Source: Promethearchaeia archaeon (lineage in GTDB: Archaea; Asgardarchaeota; Lokiarchaeia; Sigyniarchaeales; SOKP01). Taken from it: DNA of 9,781 bases. Every line of letters starts with the position of its first letter. Positions within the stretch are counted from its first letter, which is position 1. A program made the translations under genes and the position numbers. This document shows, piece by piece, positions 1 to 6,700 of this stretch. The notes beneath the pieces are model-generated. The model saw nothing but the letters and a program-made list of their open reading frames with translations, made no database searches and was not told where the DNA came from. The stretch lies in NCBI GenBank assembly GCA_029856295.1, contig JAHQWS010000038.1, positions 1 through 9,781 on the forward strand. Reading direction: 5' to 3'.

Positions 1-159
1 TATTTCTAGGATCTCCTCGATTTTTAATTTTAAACCATCCTTGATTCTCAAGATATCAGAATAAGTAATATTGACTAGCGTATTCTTATCAACACAACAG
101 TTGCCGCACCTTAGGCATTTAAATCTAAGTTCTTTAAATTCTTCTTTTTTCTGTACCAT
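1..159 (-). CDS. YkgJ-family cysteine-cluster protein (N-terminal part; runs off the left edge)
   Basis: The first 53 codons of a minus-strand gene are present; the rest lies outside the window. The ATG is at 159-157, and the frame is open to base 1. After a charged lead (MVQKKEEF), residues 14-24 read KCLRCGNCCVD, the CxxCxxCC cluster of the YkgJ / zinc- or iron-chelating family. This is followed by LVNITYSDILRIKDGLKLKIEEIL, split here as LVNITYSDILRI and DGLKLKIEEIL, the usual start of the helical part after the cluster. Family members bind a metal, probably Zn or Fe-S, through these cysteines; the precise reaction is unknown for most. No Shine-Dalgarno site is close to the start, but a TATA-like box lies 22-31 bases upstream, which suggests a leaderless transcript. 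The Cys spacing and flanking residues make the family call strong. The function stays open. Confidence 0.82.
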   Translation of the reverse strand, partial: MVQKKEEFKELRFKCLRCGNCCVDKNTLVNITYSDILRIKDGLKLKIEEILEI

Positions 160-180
160 ATATAAAATTAAGAAAAGGAG

Positions 181-190
181 ATATTATAAA
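181..190 (-). promoter_or_regulatory. TATA-like box for the YkgJ-type gene
   Basis: On the minus strand these bases read TTTATAATAT, ending 22 bases before the ATG at 159. That is the spacing expected for an archaeal TATA box driving a leaderless or nearly leaderless mRNA. It sits in the short gap after the stop codon (198-200) of the small gene upstream, so the YkgJ-type gene probably has its own promoter. The call rests on sequence and spacing in AT-rich DNA. Confidence 0.4.
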
Positions 191-197
191 ATTATAT

Positions 198-380
198 TTA
201 TTTATATTTCTCATCCGTACTAGGTACGATTATTTTTCTACCAATTAAGGTTTCTATGGAGTCAATAATTAAATCCTTATTTTCCTCATGTACTACTTCT
301 AAAATATAATCTAAATAAAATTCACTCTTCCCTTTACCTTTTAGAAGTGAATATATAACATTTAATATTCGCAATTCCAT
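198..380 (-). CDS. Small hypothetical protein, possible winged-helix DNA-binding domain
   Basis: I recognise no named family. From the ATG at 380 the product is 60 residues: a helix (ELRILNVIYSLLKG), a second helix (EFYLDYILEVVH), a third (NKDLIIDSIETLIGRK) and a short strand/turn (IIVPSTDEKYK). That order of three helices then a hairpin-like tail is what a winged helix-turn-helix looks like, so a small transcription regulator is possible. This is inferred from predicted secondary structure only. The reading frame stays open upstream to 458 and encodes protein-like residues (KLTKPEIIAKIRKEAELNS), so the annotated start probably truncates the gene. A candidate true ATG at 462-460 is one base out of frame. 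The gene lies between the permease and YkgJ genes on the same strand. Confidence 0.5.
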   Translation of the reverse strand: MELRILNVIYSLLKGKGKSEFYLDYILEVVHEENKDLIIDSIETLIGRKIIVPSTDEKYK

Positions 381-462
381 GGAATTTAATTCAGCTTCTT
401 TTCGAATTTTAGCAATAATTTCTGGTTTTGTTAACTTACAAGGCTCTTTATAAAATAGTCAT
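381..462 (-). other. Probable 5' extension of the small winged-helix ORF, with a one-base frame break
   Basis: Bases 458-381 on the minus strand are open in the same frame as the ORF starting at 380. They translate as LFYKEPCKLTKPEIIAK followed by IRKEAELNS, typical coding composition, but contain no ATG, GTG or TTG. An ATG lies at 462-460. Read straight on, it stops after four codons (ATG ACT ATT TTA TAA). Skipping the single A at 459 joins it to CTA TTT TAT AAA and the rest of the ORF. An AT-rich box (486-474) sits upstream of that ATG. The options are a sequencing indel, a real frameshift (pseudogene), or initiation at the internal ATG with the upstream similarity due to chance. Confidence 0.4.
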
Positions 463-564
463 TTTTTAACTACATTTTTAAATTTTCAAGATTATTAGGG
501 ATAGATTATATTTGCTAGTTAAACTCCATTTAAAATGAATCGTCATATGAATGACATTTAAGAG

Positions 565-1878
565 TCAATTTTTCTTCTTAGAATTTCCATTTTTTCTCTT
601 AATATGTACTACGAAAAATATGGCTGCAACCTCCATTACAAAAAAAGAGAGTAATGAATATATTTCTTGATAAATATTAAAAAAACTATAAAAAATTAAT
701 ATACTAAAAAAGCTGGCGGTCAGTATCATCCCAGTTATTGGCAAAATGGCATTGCTACCCGTCTCTTTCCTAGCTTTAAAGTTAGTAAAGTTAATAATGA
801 AAAATATTTGAGCAAAAATTAGGCCCGCAAGACCCGCGATTGCGAGAGCACCCCCGGTGGACAGTGCGAGAATTATGCTAATAATTCCCGTAATAATAAT
901 TGATATATATGGAACTTTATTTTTATTGATCTTGGAGATTTTTTGTGGGAGGACTTCATCTTTAGCCATCATATAAGCAAGGCGAGAAGAACCCAATATA
1001 GTCGCATTCAATGCACTCGCTGTTGATAAAAGAGCTCCTAATATAATTAAAAACATACCCAATATTCCTATTGAAATTAAAGCAGCTACAGCTATAGAAA
1101 CCTCAGCATCATGCGTACCCTCACCAGTTATTCCAGAGACACCTAGAACAGCCATTGTTGTGAAACCAACTGCACAATAAAAAACCATGGAAGTAACAAG
1201 AGCCCATTTCATCATTTTTAGACCTCCTTCCATATCCTCCATTTCATGCGAACCATACGCTATTAATTGGAAACCTTCATAGGAAATAAGAATACAGCTA
1301 CTCCCAAGTATTATTCCCATAATATTAATATTAGTAATTGACTCACTATCTAATCCTACATTAGTTACCATACGATCTGGGTTTTGTAATACAAAACTAA
1401 TTCCAAGGATTAAAAAAATAAGAAAAATACAACAATAAATTATTACAAGAAGACTTTGTATTCTTGCTGACTCTTTAACTCCTTTTAAATTTAATAACAT
1501 TAAAATAGAGATTAAAATAATAATAATGATAGCGATTAAATAAAAGTTGTATCCTACATCAAACATTAGAATAAAATAAACACTAAACGTATAAGCGTAT
1601 AAAGCCATAGTTACTATATATCCAAAGAATAATAATATACCGATAAATGGTCCGAGATTTTGGAGTTTGGAATTATGAAATGCATTTTGAACACAAGTAT
1701 ATTCCCCGCCAGGATCACACCATTTTAAGTTAAGTTTTTGATATGAGTATACTGTAATTAAAGCCACTAATCCAGTAATTACATATGATAAATAAGAATA
1801 TGGCCCTGTAAAGGTAGATATAACTCCTATAACACTGAAAATACCTCCTCCGATTAAACCTCCTACTCCAATCATCAA
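565..1878 (-). CDS. APC-family amino-acid permease
   Basis: This is a 12-helix secondary transporter of the amino acid-polyamine-organocation superfamily, acting in the cytoplasmic membrane. Counting from the TTG at 1878 (437 residues), helix 1 carries the unwound substrate-binding motif GLIGGGIF (7-14). Hydrophobic helices lie near 3-21, 28-45, 78-103, 112-130, 141-163, 186-206, 226-246, 262-289, 325-341, 345-365, 380-399 and 407-425. Other family marks are PGGEYTCVQNAF (56-67), YEGFQLIAYGSHEM in and after helix 6 (200-213), and the loop SSRLAYMMAKDEVLP (297-311). The C-terminus is lysine-rich and probably cytosolic. The substrate cannot be read from sequence; an amino acid is the family default. 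The TTG start would remove the cytosolic N-terminal tail. The frame is open to 1947 and encodes EEQEHDFHKHLSKLSCLM, typical of an APC N-terminus, so the true start is likely upstream and non-canonical. Confidence 0.88.
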   Translation of the reverse strand: MMIGVGGLIGGGIFSVIGVISTFTGPYSYLSYVITGLVALITVYSYQKLNLKWCDPGGEYTCVQNAFHNSKLQNLGPFIGILLFFGYIVTMALYAYTFSVYFILMFDVGYNFYLIAIIIIILISILMLLNLKGVKESARIQSLLVIIYCCIFLIFLILGISFVLQNPDRMVTNVGLDSESITNINIMGIILGSSCILISYEGFQLIAYGSHEMEDMEGGLKMMKWALVTSMVFYCAVGFTTMAVLGVSGITGEGTHDAEVSIAVAALISIGILGMFLIILGALLSTASALNATILGSSRLAYMMAKDEVLPQKISKINKNKVPYISIIITGIISIILALSTGGALAIAGLAGLIFAQIFFIINFTNFKARKETGSNAILPITGMILTASFFSILIFYSFFNIYQEIYSLLSFFVMEVAAIFFVVHIKRKNGNSKKKN

Positions 1879-1947
1879 GCAACTTAATTTACTTAAGTGT
1901 TTATGAAAGTCATGTTCCTGTTCTTCGACGGTAATTCTTAATATCCC
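1879..1947 (-). other. Open in-frame 5' extension of the permease without a usual start codon
   Basis: Between the stop codon at 1950-1948 and the TTG at 1878 the permease frame encodes GILRITVEEQEHDFH and KHLSKLSCL, a charged tail leading into helix 1, as expected in the APC family. It contains no ATG, GTG or TTG. The best candidate start is ATT at 1935-1933, with a G-rich GGGGAT a few bases upstream acting as a weak ribosome-binding site. An ATG at 1913-1911 is out of frame (ATG ACT TTC ATA, soon stopping). A rare ATT/ATA start, an assembly indel or a mutated start are all possible. Confidence 0.45.
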
Positions 1948-1950
1948 CTA

Positions 1951-2209
1951 TCTTAAATGAAAACCTTGTAATAAAAAATGAAATTCTTATCTGAACTTAA
2001 AAATATAAGCGAATTTAAAAAAGTTTGTGTATTGTTCAATTGAATCCATATAAAGTTTTCGAATTTTTCTAAATTCGTTATGATAGCTGAAACATTTGAA
2101 ATTTTTCTAATTTACATTAAAATTCTTCAATTCTACATAACCAATTGAAAGATTTTAATATCAGTAGAAGCTTATACAATAAGAAGATAAGCAATAATAC
2201 AATCTAATT
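1951..2209. promoter_or_regulatory. AT-rich intergenic region upstream of the permease, with tandem promoter-like boxes
   Basis: I see no ORF worth calling in these 259 bases. On the minus strand there are two TATA-like boxes, CTTTATATGG (2055-2046) and GCTTATATTT (2010-2001). Each has the heptamer AAATTCG just upstream (2066-2060 and 2016-2010). Either could drive the permease, giving leaders of tens to about 120 bases. A perfect 7-bp inverted repeat (2060-2077) adjoins the distal box and may be an operator. Promoter calls in such AT-rich DNA are uncertain. Confidence 0.35.
2060..2077. repeat. Perfect inverted repeat, candidate operator upstream of the permease
   Basis: The arms CGAATTT and AAATTCG are separated by the four bases TTCT. 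The element ends five bases before the TATA-like box at 2055-2046. Its core AATTTTTCTAA (2062-2072) recurs exactly at 2100-2110. The position is right for a regulator-binding site; chance is possible in AT-rich DNA. Confidence 0.35.
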
Positions 2210-2419
2210 TTATGATGAATTCATTAAAAATTCGTCTTTCAATAGAGAGATTAATCTATTTTTTTCATTTTCAGACAATTCCCTTACATCAATACCACTA
2301 CTATTATAACTATCGTGAGGAAATTCCATTAAATCCCTTTCTGAATTATTATTTTTATTACTAATCGTTAATCCCACAACTGAAAAAAATTGAAAATTTT
2401 GATTAAAATTAATCTCCAA
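2210..2419 (-). CDS. Small hypothetical protein (69 residues), doubtful
   Basis: No family is recognised. The frame opens at a TTG (2419-2417); the stop upstream is four codons away, so there is no alternative in-frame start further out. The product has a hydrophobic N-terminal patch (FQFFSVVGLTI), a polar Asn/Ser-rich middle and a convincing amphipathic C-terminal helix (ELSENEKNRLISLLKDEFL). In favour of a real gene are protein-like composition and a TATA-like box 22-29 bases upstream of the TTG. Against it are the short length, the TTG start and the AT-rich intergenic setting between the kinase and permease genes. It may also be the remnant of a longer gene. Confidence 0.35.
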   Translation of the reverse strand: MEINFNQNFQFFSVVGLTISNKNNNSERDLMEFPHDSYNSSGIDVRELSENEKNRLISLLKDEFLMNSS

Positions 2420-2606
2420 ATGATCATATTTCTACGTAGCTTATAAATAAAATGGTTTTTCTTGTTTCTCCTATTACATTTGAGGCAAATCCTTAAACGA
2501 GTGTACAAAATTTGTGTGTAAAAAATGCTTTTAATAGTTTGAAAATTTTTTTAATAGCTCAATTTTACAAAATTGGGAGGATTAAATTGGATTTTCTACT
2601 TTAATT
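2420..2606. other. Gap between the kinase gene and the 69-residue ORF
   Basis: No gene is seen in these 187 bases. On the minus strand, downstream of the kinase stop, there are T-rich stretches, including T6 at 2526-2521 and T7 within 2552-2546. Either could end the kinase transcript, since archaeal RNA polymerase terminates at U-rich runs. The gap also holds one copy of a palindromic 14-mer, and the promoter box of the small ORF. Confidence 0.3.
2441..2448 (-). promoter_or_regulatory. TATA-like box upstream of the 69-residue ORF
   Basis: The minus strand reads ATTTATAA here, within TTTATTTATAAGC, ending 22 bases before the TTG at 2419. That spacing suits a leaderless archaeal transcript. 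An 8-bp palindrome CTACGTAG (2432-2439) lies between the box and the start. Confidence 0.3.
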
Positions 2607-2616
2607 TTACAAAATT
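2560..2616. repeat. Two copies of a palindromic 14-mer at the 3' end of the kinase gene
   Basis: AATTTTACAAAATT occurs exactly at 2561-2574 and again at 2603-2616, 42 bp apart. The second copy overlaps the kinase stop codon (2607-2609). The first copy extends to a 16-base palindrome, CAATTTT-AC-AAAATTG (2560-2575). A shorter relative, TACAAAATT, occurs at 2504-2512. The 42-bp spacing is about four helical turns, which would suit two protein sites on one face. A role in 3'-end formation is equally possible. Confidence 0.4.
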
Positions 2617-3608
2617 TCTAATTCTTGAGGAAGATAACCATAACTTTCAAAAAAACGTTTTTTTACATCTCTAATTTGATAATATTGGGTCTGTGGTCCA
2701 CTTGTTTCAACCACGAAAGAACCAATCACGGAACCTAAGCGGCATGAATCTATTAAAGTCATATCCAAAGATAATCCTGTTAAAATTCCTGCTCTATACC
2801 CATCACCCGCTCCTGTTGGTTCAACCAATTTTTTCGGTTGGCAAATAGGTATATCTATTTGATAAATCTTTTTTTCATCCTTGTAGATTAGTTGAGACCC
2901 TTCTTTTCCTTTTGTTATAATGATTGCTCTTACTTGTTTTATAATATCTTCAATAGATGATTCCAATTTAGCTTCGATTTGTTTAATTTCAAATTCATTA
3001 CCGATCAATATATTTGTCTTTTTAATAACTTCGGCTAATAAATCTTTAGGAAATAGTGGAGTTACCTGACCAGGATCAAAAATTATAGGAATTTTTAAAT
3101 CATATAATTGGTCCTGAAAATTTACCATAGCCTCAACGCTTTGAGTTGAATTAATCGAATAAATATAATTTTCAGGATCGGGTATTCTTTCTCTTAGATC
3201 AATTTCTTTACATTTATCAAGCGCGCCTCCATGAAAAATAATCATCTGATTAGCTTTAATATCATTAACAATATAACAGGCAGCAGTAAAAAGTTCTTCC
3301 TGAACATCAACACCAAGTTCAATATTATCAAAGCGAGTTATATGTTCATTATAGCCAAGGCTCTCAAAATCCTTTCCTACTGAGCAAAAAACGTGGGCAT
3401 TTCCCACGTTTATTAAACCTAAATTATAGCAGATATTTCCTGCTGTACCTCCAAAGTGCTGTATTCTACTGCTAGTAGTCACAGTGCTTTGATATTCGCC
3501 TTTTTCATGATCAATAGAAACGGCATTGACAAAATTCTCATCAAAGCCCATAATATAATCAAACGCAATTGAACCGAGAACGATCACTTTCTTTTTTTTA
3601 GGAGTCAT
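2607..3608 (-). CDS. PfkB-family carbohydrate/nucleoside kinase, adenosine kinase (AdoK/CbhK)-like
   Basis: This cytosolic ribokinase-fold enzyme is 333 residues long and transfers phosphate from ATP to a sugar or nucleoside hydroxyl. It follows the subgroup that contains mycobacterial adenosine kinase: GSIAFDYIM (12-20), the substrate-lid glycines HFGGTAGNICYNLG (51-64), VGKDFES (77-83), DPGQ (178-181), GNEFE (203-207), TKGKEGS (232-238) and PTGAGDGYRAGILTG (264-278). Asp269 of GAGD is the expected catalytic base, and the adjacent glycines form the anion hole. The tail LGSVIGSFVVETSGPQ (291-306) also matches that subgroup. Adenosine or another nucleoside is the most likely substrate, which would mean purine salvage; a sugar cannot be excluded. 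The ATG at 3608 fits the family N-terminus. AAAGGA, about ten bases upstream, is a weak ribosome-binding site. The gene looks intact. Confidence 0.9.
   Translation of the reverse strand: MTPKKKKVIVLGSIAFDYIMGFDENFVNAVSIDHEKGEYQSTVTTSSRIQHFGGTAGNICYNLGLINVGNAHVFCSVGKDFESLGYNEHITRFDNIELGVDVQEELFTAACYIVNDIKANQMIIFHGGALDKCKEIDLRERIPDPENYIYSINSTQSVEAMVNFQDQLYDLKIPIIFDPGQVTPLFPKDLLAEVIKKTNILIGNEFEIKQIEAKLESSIEDIIKQVRAIIITKGKEGSQLIYKDEKKIYQIDIPICQPKKLVEPTGAGDGYRAGILTGLSLDMTLIDSCRLGSVIGSFVVETSGPQTQYYQIRDVKKRFFESYGYLPQELEIL
3389..3411 (-). repeat. GC-rich hairpin followed by a T run inside the kinase gene
   Basis: Perfect 9-base arms (AAACGTGGG and CCCACGTTT) flank a five-base loop. In the minus-strand mRNA the stem runs straight into more U residues (CCCACGTTTTTTGC), so it has the form of an intrinsic terminator. 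It encodes kinase residues NVGNAHVF (67-74) with no extra residues compared with the family, so it is not an insertion. Any effect on transcription or translation is unproven. Confidence 0.35.
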
Positions 3609-3745
3609 GCTTTAGCATTCCTTTTAATAGAAATTTGATATAATTAAAGTTATGATTTGTTAAATTTATTTCTAAAAATATTTAGAAAACAAAACCTATA
3701 TTGATTTTTATTTTGATTTAATATCACTTTTTTATTTTGAAATTT
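3609..3745. promoter_or_regulatory. Gap between the SIR2/TPR and kinase genes, with a kinase promoter and an inverted repeat
   Basis: These 137 bases hold no gene. On the minus strand TTTAATTATATC (3648-3637) is a good TATA-like box, about 30 bases before the kinase ATG, predicting a short leader. Upstream of it is a perfect inverted repeat at 3669-3688. A T-rich stretch (TTTTGTTTTCT, 3694-3684) could end the SIR2/TPR transcript. The kinase is therefore probably transcribed on its own rather than in an operon with SIR2/TPR. Confidence 0.4.
3669..3688. repeat. Perfect 8-bp inverted repeat upstream of the kinase promoter
   Basis: The arms TTTCTAAA and TTTAGAAA are separated by AATA. The element lies about 20 bases upstream of the kinase TATA-like box and about 60 bases after the SIR2/TPR stop codon. 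It could be a dimeric regulator site or a weak terminator stem. The half-site TTTCTAAA also occurs upstream of the permease (2066-2073). Confidence 0.4.
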
Positions 3746-6700
3746 TTAGAGCCTACTTCGCCATTCTTCTGCTTTTTCAGCATTATTGATAGTCTCGTAA
3801 ACTTCAACAATCTTCTTGTAGCATTTCTTTGCTGCTGCAAGATTACCTAACTTTTCATGCAATTCTCCTGCGCTTGATAGTTGATTTACCTGTGATTCAT
3901 GATTTTCCACATCCTCGTAGATTTGAGCTGCTCGCATTCGTGTTTCAATGGCCATCTCGAGCTTTTCCTGCATTTCTTGTGTCCGAGCCAAGCTACCAAG
4001 GGTCCACGCAACATCCGACATCGCGCCACGTGATTCATTAATCTTCATCGCTTCTTCAAACATTATCTTTGCTTCCGAATGATTTCCCATCTGCCGATAT
4101 GCAGTACCGGCGTTCTGGTAATTGTTGGCAAGTGTCAAATCTTCACCTAATTCCCGGTTGATATCCATTGCTGCCTTGTAATACTTTATAGCTTCTTGAA
4201 ATTCTTGTAATTCGTATAACAGACTTCCAATATTATTTGTCGTGATCGCAGCTTGCTTCATGTTTCCCACCTCCCTTGAAAGAACTACTGATTTCCCGAG
4301 ATATTCCTTTGCTTCTTGGTATTCTCCGTTGCTCTCGTAAACGTCGGCAATGTTCCTGTATAACATTTCCACGTCTGCTTTATTTCCAAGTTGTTCACAA
4401 ATCGCAGCGTCCTCGAGATACCTCTTGATGGCTTCCTCGCGCATCCCGTTCTGTTGATACATCCGTGCAAGATCATATACGATTTTATCCTTCGCTTTAA
4501 TATCCCCTACTTGATCGCATACAGATATCGCTTCCAAGAAACGCATTTCTGCCATTCTCAAATTCCCTTGTTCAGAATAAAACTTTCCTAGGGTGCGTGC
4601 CACCGAGATTTGGTTTCCAGTATTGCCCAATTCCTTATCAAATTCAAGTGTCTTTTCCAAGGAATCGATTGCTTTTCCATTTTTCCCCAATCCATTGTAG
4701 CATAGGGCAATGTTCCAGTGTTGGTTGCGAATCGAGGGCTTGTCTTTAAGGATCCTATCTAGTTCTATTACTTTCTCGTACCAGGGAATTGCTGCTTGGA
4801 ACTCTTTCGCATTATAGTAGAGTTGAGCAATGTCATATGCCCTGTTTACTTGCATCATAACATCTTCTGTTTTTTCACTAATTTTCATTGCTGCCTTGTA
4901 ACTTTCAACAGCTTCGCTTAAATTCCCGGATTTTGTATATAATTTTCCTCGACTTGCCCATGCAAGGGCAGTTTTTTCTAACATCCCTTCTTTTTCCCCT
5001 AGCGCGATTGCCTCTTGGTTGTATTCCAGTGCTTTTTCTAGATCATTGAGATCCATGTGAACAACTGTCATGTCATTAAGGTAATGCACAATATAAGGCA
5101 GGTTTTGCGCATCGCGGGCACTCTTTAGAGCTGATGATAGATATTCATGAGCTTTTTGCAAGTCATTCATGCTATAGTAGATATATCCTATTTCACTTCG
5201 GATATCTGATATAAGTGTGAATATTCCTGCTTCACTGGCAAAATTTAATGCCCTTTCAAATTCTTCAAGTGCTTTCTCGTTGTTTCCCGAATTTTTGTAA
5301 ATTACACCACAGCTCTGACGAACCCTTGCCATGTTTTCGAAGCTTTTAACTTGCTCGAAAAGTTCAAAAGCGGTTCCAAAATGGAAAATTGCATCATCAA
5401 AATTCCCAACCTCGCGCAACGCTTGGGCATAGCACTTGTGGTAAATCCCCACAGATAAATCATTAGTTATCTTGCTACCGATTTTCGTTGCCTTCTCGAA
5501 GAATGGTAACGACTCCTCATATTTTTCCTGAAGGTAATAAGAATTCCCCATGTCGTTGTATAAATCGGCAATATAATCTTTTTTATCAATGTTTTCGGCA
5601 ACCTCAAGGGCCTTTTTATAGAAACTTATAGCTTTCTCATATTCTTTCTTATGGTGATGTGAGATGCCAATGTTTCGATATTGTCTTGAAACAGATTCTA
5701 AATTTCCGATCTCTTGAGAAAAAGTTAAAGCATTCTCATAGGCTTTAATTGCATCATTATACTGTTTGAGTGCTATATATGTAAGACCCATATTTGCATA
5801 CATACCTCCTCTTCCTACGATCCTCCCCGTATCTTCGTATAAGGCAAGAGCTAACTTGAGTTCTTCAATTGCCTTCTCATTCTTATCCAAATCCATGTAA
5901 AGCGAACCAATATTGACGTGTATCACGGCCATACTTCCTTTTTTTCCAAGTTTCTCGTCTATTGCTAAGGCTTCTTTATAATATTCCCCCGCTTCTTCAA
6001 GATTACCAAGGTTCTGTAATGCTAGTCCAATGTTATTCTTCCCAATGCCGATTCCTTCAATATCACCGATTTCCTCGTTCATTTTCAAAGCCTTCTGGTA
6101 AAAATCAAGTGCCGTTTTATAATCCCCCATATTCGTATGTACCTGACCTATATTATTGATCAGTGGCCCAATTTCTTTAACAAGATTTATTTCTCTTGCA
6201 AATTTAAGTGCTTCGTTGTAATATTGTAAGGCTTTATCGTTTTTGTTCGTGTTTCGATAAACAGATGCAACATTTGATAACGATATGACGATAGAACCTT
6301 TGTTGTTCATCTCTCTGCTTAGGGAAAGAGCTTTCTCATATTTTTCCATAGCATCATTAAATTTTCCTAAAGCTACATCATTTCCTCCAAGAGATTGGAG
6401 ATACATAGGAATTCGGATTTTCTCACCGATTTCAATAGCTATATCAAGAGCATTTGAAAAATATTCCCGAGCCTTAGTGTACTCTCCTCTTGCTTCATAC
6501 ACGTCTCCCATGCTCTTTAATCGCCCTGCTTTTCCTGATAAATCATTTAAATCATTAGCAATTTCAAGTGCTTCCTGGTAATATTCCATAGCATCCTTTA
6601 TTTCACCGTGGTTGAAAAAAAAGGTACCCAAATTATGAAGCGAAACTCCAAGCGAACTTTTTTGGTTTAAATCACGATAGATTTCAACTGATTTTTGGAA

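Noticed and set aside
542..555. Small inverted repeat (GTCAT, ATGAC) after the permease stop as a terminator
   Set aside because: The stem is only five base pairs and no T run follows on the minus strand.
6285..6581. 98-residue plus-strand ORF inside the TPR gene
   Set aside because: It is antisense to in-phase TPR units. Similar shadows at 3829, 4391, 5962 and 7245 are explained by the TPR codon pattern.
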